A stretch of DNA of 64,000 bases from Ambrosia x helenae (Eukaryota; Streptophyta; Magnoliopsida; Asterales; Asteraceae). The DNA lies in contig CM061231.1 of assembly GCA_030844895.1 (NCBI GenBank), forward strand, positions 9,447,618 through 9,511,617, given 5' to 3'. The position numbers were made by a program, and so were the translations under genes. The notes below the pieces were generated by a model. That model did no database searches. It had not been told where the DNA came from and was given only the letters and a program-made list of their open reading frames with translations. This document shows positions 11,193-23,037 of the stretch, piece after piece (position 1 is the stretch's first letter; the number at the start of each line of letters is the position of its first letter).

Positions 11193-14100
11193 TCAAGAAT
11201 CAAAACCAGGGAATCTCAAATCGAACTCATCTTTAATCTCCCAGCTAGCTTCAGTGATTGGAAGATCAATCCAATGAACCAAGACCTGCTGTACCATCTT
11301 ATTACCTTTCCGAATCACCCTTCTGTCAATTATAGCCCTCGGTTGAAGCAAGAAACGATTAGCCACCGGTAAGGGCAAGGTAGGAGCATGCTGTCCATGT
11401 GCTGCCTTCAATAAAGAGACATGGAAAACATTATGCATCCGAGCTTCTTCAGGTAAGTCCAATTTGTAAGCCACACTCCCAATCTTATCAATGATCAGAA
11501 AAGGCCCAAAATACCTAGGACCCAATTTAGAGTGCTTCTTCAATCTTAGTGAATCCTGAACAAAAGGCCTCAACTTTAAATAGACCCAATCACCCACTAA
11601 AAAATGTCTCTCACTTCTGTTTTTGTCTGCATACTGTTTCATTATGTTCCTTGTAGTAGTGAGAGTCTGCTTAAGTTGTACAATCATTGCTTCTCTATCC
11701 CTGTGTAAGTCTTCCACTGCAGCAATAGTTGTGTCTCCTGGAATATAGGGAATGTGTAGAGGTAGAGGAAATCCATACAAAGCCTCAAATGGAGACATTT
11801 TGATTGCTGAATGATATGTGGTATTGTACCACCATTCAGCTAGGCTCAGCCATTTAAGCCATTGATTTGGGGCATGCATACACATACACCTAAGATAGGA
11901 TTCTAAACACCTGTTCAACACCTCTGTCTGACCATCAGATTGTGGGTGATAAGCAGTGGAATAGTTCAGTTGGACACCCTGCAATCTCATGAATTCCTTC
12001 CAAAATTTGCTTAGAAATATAGGGTCTCTATCATATACAATGGTCATAGGACAACCATGTAGCTTAAAGATAGAATCTAACACAGTCTGAGCAACTTGGG
12101 TAGCAGAATAAGGATGGGACAAGAGTAGAAAATGAGCATACTTGGTTAAGCGATCCACAATCACCAAAATAGTATCCTTGCCCTGAACTTTAGGTAGTCC
12201 AGAAACACAATCCATGGATATATCTGTGAAAACATGGTTAGGCTCAGGTAGGGGTTGCAATAATCCAGGATTAGCAACAGGCTCATACTTAGCCTGTTAA
12301 CAATCATGACAGGCTTTTACAAAATTGAAAGCTTCTTTTGAGCATCCTTTCCAATAACAGAACCCTTTAAGCCTCTTCAGAGTAGGAACAAACCCTGAGT
12401 GACCTCCAATAGGAGAAGAATGGAAGAGTTTAAGAATATCACCTTTTAGCTGAGCATCATCTCCAATCCAAAGTTTAGATTTCCTTTTTAACAAACTCCC
12501 ATCCCAACTGAATTGTTTGACTCTTTGGCCACTTAATAGTTTCTGAATGATACCTTGCACTTTGGCATCATTTTTCCAGGACTCCTTTATTCTGTCTAGC
12601 AACATTGGATCCAGAGAACTCATATTTATCTCAAACAAAGCTAAACCACTGACCCTTGACAACCCATCAGCTACCATATTTTCAGACCCCTTTTTATAAC
12701 AGATCTCATAGTCATATCCCATTAACTTTGACAACCATGTCTGCTGTAATGGTGTGGTTATTTTCTGAGTCAACAAATGTTTCAAAGGTTTATGATCTGT
12801 TTGGATTAAGAACCTTTTGGTAATCAAATAATGGTGCCATTGTTTAACAGCCATTAAGATTGCCATCAATTCCTTCTCATACACAGATAAAGCCTGCTGT
12901 CTAACAGATAGGGCTTTACTGATGAATGCTAAAGGGTGACCCCCTTGCATCAACACAGCCCCTAGACCTTTGGAAGAAGCATCAGTTTCTACCACAAAGT
13001 CTTTTGAAAAATCAGGAAGTGCAAGAACAGGAGCAGTCACTAATGCTTGTTGTAGCTTCTTGAAAGCTTCAGTAGCTTCTGAATTCCATTGAAAAGCATC
13101 TTTCCTCAACAGATCGGTCAATGGCCTTGCAATGATGCCAAATGACCTGATAAATCTCCTGTAATACCCTGCAAGGCCTAGAAAACCTCTGAGCTCTTTA
13201 ACATTCTTAGGAATAGGCCATTGGACAATGGCACTGATCTTAGTTGGATCAGTAATGCCCTAAATAATCCACAGATGAACCCCCAAATGAACACTTAGAT
13301 CTTTTTGCAACCAGTGAATTTTTTCTCAAAAGACATAAGACTTGTTCCAAATCTTTAATATGTTGTTGCATATTGGGACTGTAAACTAAAATATCATCAA
13401 AGAATACCAATGTATTCTTTCTCAGCAATGTTTTAAATGTTGAGTTCATCAATGCTTGAAAAGTAGCTGGTGCATTTGTCAAGCCAAAAGGCATGACAAC
13501 AAACTCAAACAGCCCTTGATGTGTTCTAAAGGCAGTTTTGTGGATATCTTTTTCATTCATCCTTATTTGATGATATCCTGCTCTTAGATCCAATTTAGAA
13601 AACACATGTGTGCCCCTCCCAATTCTTCCAATAATTCTTCTATCAAGGGTATAGGGAATCTGTTCTTCACAGTTGCATCATTAAGCATTCTGTAGTCTAT
13701 ACAAAACCTCCATGTTCCATCTTTTTTCTTCACCAAAACAATAGGTGAAGCAAAAGAGCTTTGACTATCCCTTACTACCCCAGTGTCCAACAACTCTTTT
13801 GTTAATTTTTCTATCACATCTTTTTGAGCAGATGGATATCTATATGCCTTCTGATTAATAGTAACAGTCTCATCTTTCAAGATGATTCTATGATCACACT
13901 CTCTTTTAGGGGGTAAGGTAGTAGGGACTGCAAACACATCTTCAAAATCAACCAATAATTTCTCTAAGTCTTTATTGGTTTCTGTCTTTCCAATCTTAAT
14001 CTCATGCTGAAATGAATAATCATTTGCAGCCACTAAACTAAACATTTGGGCTTCTGCTATATCTTGTTCTCTGATTAACATATCATTAATCTTTTCAGCA

Positions 14101-15575
14101 GAACAAATACTCACATCCTCATTATCCACCCCTTTTAATTCCACCCATTTATCTCCCACTTTAAATTTCATGGTTAATTCTTTAAAATTCCACATGATAT
14201 CATTAAGGGTTTGCAACCACTGAACCCCTAAAACCATGTCATAGTTAGACAGTGGAATCAAAATCACATCAGTCTTAAACCATATACCTTGCATTTGCCA
14301 CTTGAAATCAGGGCACATCAAATTGCAAACAACCTGCTTCCCATCTGCTACTGTAACTTTTACCTCTGGGATAGGCTTTAGTGGACACCTCATTTTTCTT
14401 GCAAGCTTCTCATCTATAAAATTGTGTGTTGACCCAGAGTCATTCAAGATTTGCAAAATCTTAGTGCCAATTGACCCTTTTACCCTCATAGTTGAAAAAG
14501 AAGGTACACCTAACATTGCATTCAAGGAAATCTTGGGTTCTTGAATATTTTGCACTATCTCAGTATAATCTTCCAATTCTTCTTCCTCTTCTTCAGAGAC
14601 CACCAATTCAATTGAGAATAACTGCTTCTTTTTACACACATGACCAGGTGTGTATTTTTCATTACACCCAAAGCATTCCCCCTTAGCCCTCTTATCTTCT
14701 ATTTCTTTGTGTGATAGGGTCCATCTTTTTGAATTGATAGGTTTCTGGTTAGTGGTTGGTTTAGGTAATAGAGGTATGTTATTGGTGTTTGGTGCAGAAG
14801 ATTGTGAGTAGGGTTGTTTGGTTGTAGATGTATAAGAGGTTCTTGAATTTTTAGACCACCCAGCACTAGTTGCTGCAAGATTTTCATCTTGATATCTTGC
14901 TAGCATATAGGCTTCTGGTAGATTCTTGGGTCTTAACATTCGAACAGGGTACCCAATTTCTGGCTTGAGAGCCCTGAGAAACAAACTAACAGCATACTCA
15001 TCAGGTATAGACACCTTGGTGAGTGCTAAATCAAATTCTTGACACAGTTCCTTCAATGTGCCAGTTTGTCTGATGGAAGCCAAAGCCCCCATAGCATCTT
15101 GACTTAAGACTGTACCAAATCTAGCCATGACAAAAGTTTTATACTCAAACCAAGTCATACCATCTATAGATCCTCCTCTGGACAGGACAAAACCTTGATG
15201 CCACAATAATGCTATGTCTTCCATATGCACTATGGCCAATCTCACCTTCACATTTTCAAGTGTGGCATCTATAGTGAAAAAATGCTCAACCTTACACAGC
15301 CAACCCTCCACATTCTCACAATTAAACTTGGGAAAGTCTATCTTGGTGAGACAACTGCTGTGATTATGATATTGTTCCATTGCAGCACTACTATGTATCT
15401 CAGACCCATTACGATTGCCCCCTTAGGTATGAGACATATTCTGAATGGACTTTAAGATCTCAGAAACTTGAGCCTCAATCTGCTCTTTCATAGCATTCAT
15501 ATTAGTTTTTAAACCCTCTAGAGATGATTCATGTTCTTGAATTTTCTGTTCTAAAGATTGATTTCGAGTAGACAT
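11193..15575 (-). pseudogene. Chromovirus gag-pol polyprotein, disrupted
   Basis: Translation can start at ATG 15575 (MSTRNQSLEQ, a short coiled-coil gag start). A TAA at 15423-15425 interrupts gag after about 50 codons; the same frame resumes to about 13590. In order: gag, CCHC zinc knuckle (CFGCNEKYTPGHVC, about 14640-14680), protease (DSGSTHNF, about 14420-14442), RT with catalytic FFDD (13390-13404), RNase H, integrase HHCC finger, integrase core (SMDC, YDRDP, GQTE), and a chromodomain-like end (about 11195-11345). Breaks: a frameshift near 13596 in RT, a deletion with frameshift near 13250 after YLGH, and TAA at 12297-12299 just after the integrase finger. The element cannot make its own polyprotein. 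Confidence 0.92.
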
Positions 15576-15954
15576 GATTATGTTTAGGAATGGACAATTC
15601 ACTAATTGAACGATCCAATGGAATTGAATGACCACAAATGATCAATTCAATGGAGTAGTATGATCACAATTGATCAATACCGAGGACAAAAAAATGGAAA
15701 CAGAGCAGATCAAAGAAAAAACAGAGCACGAAAAAGAAAATGAACTTTAGAGCAGGAATTAGAAAGATTGAAATGAATTTATTCAAGATTAGTACGAGTT
15801 TTAGTTGAAATGGATGTATAGAAGGTTGATTGAAGGTTATTAATGGTCGATAATGGTGTTTAAACGATGGTAGTTATGGTAGTTGGTGGTGGGTAGTTAT
15901 GGTAGTTGACGGTTATGTATTGGATAACGGTTATCTGAGGGCCGAAGATCGGCT

Positions 15955-15966
15955 GCTCTGATACCA
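15955..15966 (-). other. Primer-binding site of the chromovirus
   Basis: The minus strand reads TGGTATCAGAGC three bases inside the 5' LTR, matching initiator tRNA-Met. Confidence 0.9.
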
Positions 15967-15969
15967 ATT

Positions 15970-16184
15970 TGTTAGCTACAAATTGAGAAAGAATCAAAGA
16001 GAAAGAAATACATCAAATCATAGCTGATTATTATTGATTATTCAATCAGTATTTATACAAACCACAATTACAATAATCCCGCCTAATCAACTAACTATAA
16101 CAACCATTTAAACTGACGGAATTACAATTCTACTACCCTTCATTAAACGCAGTAAATGACCGAAATGCCCTTTTCAGTGTAACA
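15970..16184 (-). repeat. 5' LTR of the chromovirus
   Basis: 215 bp, TG...CA bounded, adjoining the primer-binding site. Relative to the other LTR it carries a 3 bp insertion (CTACTACCC), two 1 bp indels and one A/G difference. Confidence 0.95.
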
Positions 16185-16189
16185 TGCTT

Positions 16190-17034
16190 TCTGTGTTAAA
16201 TCGATTCCGTGGCTAAACATGATATCGACTAGAAACTTGAGAGGTAAGTGTTGGATCGATTTTGCACATACGTTTTTTGTTTGATTTTGCAGTTTGGGTT
16301 TTAATTGTTATGTTATATTCATATTTTCATAATGAATCTTTTATTAATGTATCGATTTATCTTCAGTGGCATTTTTTGTGTGGTGGACATCAAACAAGGT
16401 ATTACCCTCATATGTATACTTTTCTGCGTATCGAACTCGAGGTTTACGTTTTCTTCAGGAGAGTAAGGTAAGGTTTTGATTTTGCAGTTTGGGTTTTAAT
16501 TGTTATGTTATATTCATATTTTCATAATGAATCTTTTATTAATGTATCGATTTATCTTCAGTGGCATTTTTTGTGTGGTGGACATCAAACAAGGTATTAC
16601 CCTCATATGTATACTTTTCTGCGTATCGAACTCGAGGTTTACGTTTTCTTCAGGAGAGTAAGGTAAGGTATATGCTAGACTACCTGATTGTTTTTCTATG
16701 TTGAACTTTGTAGAAGTTGTTCAAATTTTATTTTGCTGGTAGTTTTAATTATTATATGTAACTTGGTGCATTTTTTTTGGTTTGATACGATGTTATCCCA
16801 AGGGGGTGTTTGATATTGCCTTTTGAGACTTAGAAATACAATGATGGCTAACTATACATGACAAGATTATAGAAGAACTGTTTAATGTGATCCTAATTAA
16901 TGGTGTTTTTTTCTTTATTGCAACACTTTTCTGGTGTTTTTTTTATTTAGTTTCTTTTCTTTTCCATGGGTCTGTATCCATGCTAATAACATCTTGCTAT
17001 TAGTTTTGTAGTTCTTAGCTTTGGAATGAATTTT
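16190..17034 (+). other. Region with a 195 bp tandem duplication
   Basis: AT-rich intron-like DNA right of the chromovirus. Several donor-like (GAGAGGTAAGTG, 16240) and acceptor-like (TTTTGCAG) signals occur. No conserved protein is visible. It is dominated by the duplication listed separately. Confidence 0.4.
16281..16670 (+). repeat. 195 bp direct tandem duplication
   Basis: 16281-16475 and 16476-16670 are, as far as I can compare by eye, identical. Each unit runs from TTGATTTTGCAG to GAGTAAGGTAAGG. Identity implies a recent duplication or an assembly artefact. Confidence 0.9.
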
Positions 17035-17040
17035 TTCTTT

Positions 17041-17289
17041 CAAAAAGAAATTTCCAAGAAAGATGCCTATGCTTATACTCTGACCCATATCACCTATCTG
17101 ATCGAGCATGTTTTACATTTTCACTTATATGTTATGATATCTTTTGACCCTTATTTCCGTAAGACACAGTTGGTCATTATTGCTCATGACGCGGACCTCA
17201 TTAAGTTGGTTGTTTGCTCCCTGTAGTGAGCAGAAAGATGGAAGTCCCTTATTGCGTGCATTGTGAATGCAAAATCTCAATTAGGCGGT
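17041..17289 (+). pseudogene. 60S ribosomal protein L7a (eL8) remnant
   Basis: The plus strand encodes 'LTHITYLIEH', then after about 55 bp of unrelated but open sequence 'KTQLVIIAHDADLIKLVV', then in other frames 'RKMEVPYC' and 'AKSQLGG'. These match the central L7Ae-type RNA-binding fold of eL8 in the right order. The end coincides with a donor-like GTAAGT at 17290. A TAG and frameshifts near 17224-17260 break the frame, so this is a degraded gene fragment. The inserted stretch may be a retained intron. Confidence 0.7.
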
Positions 17290-17355
17290 GTAAGTTATCT
17301 AATTTGTTTGTTTATTTTTTGTATTATTTCATGAATTCACAGGGTTGAAGAAATA

Positions 17356-17934
17356 TCTACCTCCCTAATAAAAGAGTAGCTCGAGCGCCACATGGCCCTT
17401 TACTAGGGATGCCACATAGGCTCCAACTAGGATTACACGCGTCCATCTCACAAACAATAAAAAAACACACGCCCCGACTCCAACCCGTTTAGAATTACCC
17501 GACACAAACAACCAAAACCCTACTTCTCTTTCTAATATCTTTTCCAATCAGCCTCTTCTCCAAAGTTCAAATCGTTTAATTATCTGCATCTCCTTCTTCA
17601 AGGTGAATCCGACAATTAATTTTTTTTTTCGGTTTGACGGTTGATGGTTAAAAAATTCATTGACATACAATAATTGTATAGATTTTTGAAGATGGAAGAT
17701 GACCCATTCAAGAAGTTGGAAAATTGACAGTCGTTAAACAAATACTAAAATGAAAACCAGACTTTGATGTTTAATTTAACATGTTTTATGTGATTTTGTA
17801 GGAAGAAAGTGCATGGTTTGGATGTTTTGCTTGCGGATCACTACAAGGAAAAGAATATAGTACTTGAAGAGAATCTAAATCTGCCGAGACTAAATAACTT
17901 GAAAACTCAGATGAAGAAGAAGACGGTCGTGTTC
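17356..17934 (+). mobile_element. Helitron 5' end with a captured exon-like piece
   Basis: A|TCTACCTCCCTAATAAAAG at 17355 resembles plant Helitron 5' termini (A then TC, CTAATAAAA), as does the following CGCCACATGGC block. Downstream is a 5'-UTR-like stretch with a donor (CTTCAAGGTGAATCC, 17600) and an exon-like frame after TTTTGTAG from 17802, reading 'GLDVLLADHYKEKNIVLEEN'. I do not recognise that protein. No 3' CTRR end was found before the next element, so the element is probably truncated. Confidence 0.5.
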
Positions 17935-19340
17935 ACTTAAGCTGTGAGCGATTTTGCCAAAGAGGGCATTCGTCAAAGTTTTCTGAGGCTTTGGGAGGGT
18001 GTCCTTATTAGAAAAGCCAATCATATCAAAGCCTGGGAGAAAGTTATATAACCTAAACGTAGTCCGAGTCCATTGCGCAACCCCGATGTTCCTTAAAATG
18101 TGATCTTGAAGTTTCCAAGGTTGAGCTCTCGAAGCCACAGAAGCATAAGCTCCAACATCCTTCGCTGAAAGAAACCCTAAACCTAGTGTATCGTCAAGGA
18201 TGCTAAACGCCATTGTAAGTCTCCAAAGAACGGCCCCCTTCCCACCACTATGTCCTCAATGGCTCCCCGGAGCCCCTTGTCAAAACATGAAAAGCAACTT
18301 GGCGACCCCCATACAAGACCTGAGCAAGAGGAGTTCACTATGGAGATCCTAAAGGCCGGGAAAGAGCTTCATAAGATCAACTGCGCGTAAGGCTCTCCGC
18401 CCTGCCAAATCCTGGATAAAGGAAAAATCCCGACTAACGGCCCATCCAAGGAGCTTCACCCTTTTTTTTGGGTCTACCAATCTCTCTGGGGAAAAGGCCA
18501 TCCCTAACTTTCACCCCATTACAAGACGGCCAAAAAACCTCAGTTTTCTTTATGTTAAGTTGAAGACCCAAAGATGGCCCCTCTAAACTAACAATGTCAA
18601 GAGCCTTAGCAACCTCAGTGGCATCACCAACAATCGTCCTATTATCCAAGTACCACGCATGAAACGAGAGGTTACATTTTTCTTGAACCTAAAGAACCAG
18701 AGGGTGTAATGCAAGGGCGAACAGGAGGGCCCCAAAGGGTCTCCCTGTTGAACCCCAATGGTAGCCCCTATATAGTCTTCACCAACGTACAACCTAGCTG
18801 GCTGGACATAAAGGAATTGGACCCAGAGATTAATAGACGGGTAATGCTCATGAACCTCCCATAGAAGAAACGTGTGGTCAATCAGGTTGAAGGCGTTAGA
18901 GAAATCCACTATGAGCATAGCCAAAGAACCGTACACATTATAGGAGTTAAGAAACATGTTCGCGCTGTGGAGCACCGCTTCAGCCACATTAGGAGTCCTT
19001 ACCCCAAATTGAAAGTCCCTCAAATATCGAGCCATTTCCTTCCCGACCTTCTTAATGAACCTTCGAAGCAATGAACTCAGCGAGCAACTTCGGGCACAAC
19101 CCCCTAGCCATGAATTGACTACTTCAGAAATAGCTGAGAACAGACACGCGGAGTTTACCGACCCCTCTCCACTAAGAGCATCCAATAAATGTTTGGCCCG
19201 AAACCCGTCCCTCCCACATGAAGTACCTTTAGGGAAAGATCGGGTACATCCAATCACACAGTTTCCATCAACAGAAAGGGCGTGTAGGGTGACAGAACTA
19301 GGGGCAAGGACGAAGGAGGCACCACTGGTTGTTTTTCAAT
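17935..19340 (-). pseudogene. LINE-like reverse transcriptase pseudogene
   Basis: The minus strand encodes a decayed non-LTR-type RT. The order is 'FPKGTSCGRDGFRAKHLLDA' (about 19230-19170), a palm block 'MLIVDFSNAFNLIDHT', 'GVQQGDPLGP' (about 18745), then 'WYLDNRTIVGDA' where the catalytic box should be, and a C-terminal 'GLGFLSAKDVGAYASVASRA' (about 18180-18110). The second catalytic Asp is Asn (codon near 18641-18646), and there are several stops and frameshifts. The QGDP and YLDD-like boxes place it in the RT superfamily. This lineage is widespread in plant genomes, but I cannot name the clade. Confidence 0.75.
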
Positions 19341-19384
19341 AAGGGCTTTCATGGTGGAGTCCCCAAAGGGATGAGTTGGTCAGT

Positions 19385-22055
19385 TGTAATAGATTTATAT
19401 ATAGTATATTGTAATTTGAATTGATTGTGATTATCTCTTACCATAATTAAGGGGATAACATGGTATTATTTATAGTTGCCAAATCAATGAAATCAATCAC
19501 GGGTTTGAATTCTATCATGGTATCAGAAGACAGGAACAACCCTAATCCTTCTCCTTTCCTCTCCAAATTGGCTAATGCCTCTTCTTTCTCGGCTGCCATA
19601 GTTTTTTTGTTTTCATTCTTTGTTTCTCGATCACAGTCACACACCACAAAAATCAATATTATTTTGCTCACCTTCTGTCATTCTTCTTATCCATCCATAT
19701 ATACTTTTTTTTCGAACCTTCTGTCTCTTTACCCACTTTTGTCGGTTACCCCAATCCCACACCACAAAATCAATATTATTCTTAATATTATCCTTAATTT
19801 ACTACCCATAGCCGATTATTATTCTTAATATTATTTTTTGTCCCTTGACATTCACAGTGACTGACAACACCTATCCACATAATTGGTATTCACCTACCTC
19901 TCCTTGGCCCATTCCCTATACCCCGTAGCCTCCACAGTGGCCGTCTAGCCCATCTCCTTACCCACAAGCCCACCAAGCCCAACACCCACCTTCTTGGCCC
20001 ACACCTCCTTCCCCTTACCCATCTTCCAACAGGCCCACATATAACAACACCCAATCCGGCTTACTTGGCCCAAAACCCCAACAGGCCCATACCGCCTACA
20101 GCCTACAACAACTGGACCCCATTCAGTACACGGACACAGGAGCTTCATCCACCATGACACACGAGCAAGGTGACTTTCATTTCTTTTCTAATTCTTGTTT
20201 GTCTCGTAATATTATTGTAGTAATGGCGAAACAATTCCCGTACTCGGACAAGGCACAAAATACCTACCCAAGCCTTTCCCACCCTTTATATTAAAAAATG
20301 TCTTTTATTCCCTAGACTTGTCAAAAATTTAATTCCTGTCTGTCGTTCACTACGGACAATTCTGTTTCTGTAGAATTTAACCCGTTTGGTTTTCTTGTAA
20401 AGGATTACAAGACCAAGGCACCACTCCTACGATGCAAACAGTAGTGGTGATCTCTATCCCTTGCTGTTTGGGTCATCCACCTCCTAAGCAACCGCCCTTG
20501 CTGCTATCTCCTCACAACTCTGGCATCACCGTCTTGGCCACACAGGACGTGCATCTTTAAATAATTTAAAAACTTCCAATGTATTAGACTTTGATGATTC
20601 TTCTAATAAAGTTTGCCAGTCTTGTATTTTTGGTAAAAGCATTCGTTTACCATTTTTTCCTTCTAATAATATTACTTTACAGCCATTTGACACTATTCAT
20701 AGTGACGTGTGGACATCACCCATAGTTAGTTCTTCAGGCCATAAATACTACGTTTATTCTTGATAATTACTCCAATTTTTTTATAAACCTACCCCATTAC
20801 ACAAAAATCCCAAGTTTTCCCATCCTTTACCCATTTCGCATCCAACATTAAAATCCAGTTCGAGCGTACCATTAAAACATTCCAATGTGATAATGGTGGC
20901 GAGTACGCAAACCACTCCTTTCAAAAAAAATTTCACCACAAACGGTATACTTTACCGCCTGACCTGCCCCCCACACATCATCCCAAAACGGTAAGGCTGA
21001 ACATAAAATTAGAACCATAAATAATATGGTCCGCACCCTAATGGCTCACGCCTCACTACTTACCCACCTGTGGCACTTTGCCCTCGAAACCGCCATCTAT
21101 CTCCTAAAACATCCTCCCTTCCAAATTCACCCACAACAAAACACCAACCGAACTACTATACATGTCCACACCCACTTATGACCATCTCCGTGTCTTTGGA
21201 TGCCTTTGCTACCACTTCACCCATCTACCACAATCCACAAGCTTGAGAACCGCTCCCACCTGTGCGTGTTTCTCGGTTACCCCCAACTCACCGTGGATAC
21301 CGATGTCTCGACTTAACCACCAAACAATTCTTCATCTCGCATCACGTCGCCTTTGACAAGACCACCTTCCCCTTTGCCCAAACTGTTGGACCCCGCTCCC
21401 ACCTATGAATTTTTAGGTGACCCGTTCCCTAACCATCTATGCCCCCACATTCAAACAACAACCCACCCCGGCCAAAATACGCATGCCTTGTCCCCTATTC
21501 CTATTCCACGTACTACCCAGCCCACACAAAACTCCGGCCCACATCTCCACACTCATGGCCCGAACCCCACTATTCTAAACCCCACCGCCCTAGTCCATTC
21601 CAACTCAACCTGACGCACCCTCTGACCTGAACACATCTCACAACCCACTGCCCAACACAATGTACCGCCCGCACCCATACCTCCTCCAAAGCCCATCCTG
21701 CAAGCCCATACCCGCACCATCCATACACACTCAATGCGGCATCTACAAACCTAAACAACCATTCAACCTATCCACCACCACCATCCTCCCTGTACCCAAG
21801 AACCCACCGATGCCTTGGCTAGTCCGGAATGGTTTTCCGCCATGACTACCGACTACAATGCATTAATTAGAAACGGTACATGGGAGTTAGTCCCTCGTGC
21901 ACCTAACATGAATATTACCCGTTTAATGTGGTTGTTAAGCACAATTTCAGGTCAGACGGGACATTGGAATAATACCATGTTATCCCCTTAATTATGACAA
22001 GGGATAAATCACAATCAATTCAAATTACAATATAATATATATAAATCTATTAAGT
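19385..22055 (+). mobile_element. Decayed copia element with an inverted LTR at its right end
   Basis: A short LTR-like block (19385-19517, TG...CA) abuts a primer-binding site TGGTATCAGA (19518-19527). Pol follows on the plus strand. The right boundary at about 21969-22055 matches the left LTR in reverse complement over roughly 86 bp, not as a direct repeat. So the element is not a simple LTR-LTR unit; its 3' part has been replaced by an inverted copy. Confidence 0.75.
20130..21965 (+). pseudogene. Copia protease-integrase-RT remnant
   Basis: After a proline-rich gag tail (19880-20130), the plus strand gives protease DTGASSTMTH (20132), the gag-pre-integrase box 'LWHHRLGHTGR' (20515-20550), an integrase core with DVWTSP (20703) and 'CDNGGEY' (20890), the 'FGCLCY' block (21200), and the first residues of RT ('WELVPRAP', 21882). 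Reading requires many frame changes and passes several stops. It ends abruptly at the inverted LTR. Confidence 0.75.
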
Positions 22056-22521
22056 TGTTCTCCCAGTTTATTTGAATCTTCTTCATTTCCTTTCATAAAA
22101 AACCACATACAAATTGTACGAGAGATTGTGTTGAGAGTGTTTGAGAGGCCTGAAACCAACACTCTTTTACTGATTAAATTGCCTTCAACACTCTTCTTGC
22201 TCTGATCATAGTTATAGAAATGAGAGCAGACCTGGCTTGATGTGACTGAAAATACCCTTTTTAGGTTTTTCTTGTTTGTCTAGGATGTAAAATACCTTCG
22301 TCTGTTGAAGATCAATAATGTAAGGTTTATGATGTTACGCTTGTTTTGTTATCCAAATGATAGTAATTTTAATAATATATCATCAAGCGCTTTTCTTTCT
22401 TGAAGCCTCGAATAGCATCCAGCAAATACCATGTGTTTGATGTACATCAATTATTCTTTTTTTCGATGCATGTTCTTCAGAAACTTGATTCCTAGAATGT
22501 TACTTCACAACCGTTATTAAC
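22056..22521. other. Non-coding stretch before the first gap
   Basis: No gene or recognisable repeat is seen between the copia remnant and the N run. Confidence 0.4.
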
Positions 22522-22621
22522 NNNNNNNNNNNNNNNNNNNNNNNNNNNNNNNNNNNNNNNNNNNNNNNNNNNNNNNNNNNNNNNNNNNNNNNNNNNNNNN
22601 NNNNNNNNNNNNNNNNNNNNN
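22522..22621. other. Assembly gap (100 N)
   Basis: Exactly 100 undetermined bases, the usual placeholder for a gap of unknown size. Linkage across it should not be trusted at base level. Confidence 0.99.
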
Positions 22622-22759
22622 TTGACTTGGCCCTTCAAAGTTAAATAAAATAATATATCCAAATTACACTTCAACTTTTTAATATTTAAAATACAACAAT
22701 TTAAGAACATGATCTAAAGTCTAAACAATCAAAATAATAATATATTCATAGGAACGTCT

Positions 22760-22951
22760 ACACCAGCAAACAATTCTTGGAAACTATGTACAGAGTCGAG
22801 TGCTTAACAAGCAAACTAATATTGTTGGTAGCTAAAGAAATATTTTAATACAAGATTATGTTGAAAAAAATCAAGGTAAATGAGATAGCAGCTTTATGTG
22901 AAGAGAAAACAGTGTTTTCAAACACGTTGAATTAGATTGCGAAGATTTTTC
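22760..22951 (+). repeat. 192 bp dispersed repeat, copy 1
   Basis: From ACACCAGCAAACAATT to GCGAAGATTTTTC this matches 32513-32704 in the same orientation with only scattered differences. No protein is encoded. Copy 1 lies just left of the Helitron 3' end; copy 2 lies at the edge of the foldback mosaic. Confidence 0.9.
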
Positions 22952-23037
22952 TTGTTGAGTCGTTGGAACACCTATCTTTGCTCCAACATGAAACTATTAT
23001 TACATTGTAACATGTTTTCATATGTACCAGATATTTG

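Larger units (their letters stand above)
10946..16184 (-). mobile_element. Complete Ty3/gypsy chromovirus (Reina-like)
   Basis: A 5239 bp element with short LTRs (10946-11157 and 15970-16184) flanked by perfect 5 bp duplications TGCTT (10941-10945, 16185-16189). The minus-strand order is LTR, primer-binding site, gag, protease, RT, RNase H, integrase, chromodomain-like C-terminus, polypurine tract, LTR. Small size, short LTRs and the chromodomain-like end suggest the Reina clade. The LTRs differ by one substitution and three small indels, so the insertion is recent. Its coding region is nevertheless broken in several places. Confidence 0.95.

Noticed and set aside
11187..11372. Plus-strand frames within the chromovirus (also at 14302, 14492, 15225)
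   Set aside because: They are antisense shadows of the gag-pol region.
18874..19342. Plus-strand frames over the RT pseudogene
   Set aside because: The minus strand carries conserved RT boxes; the plus frames have none.
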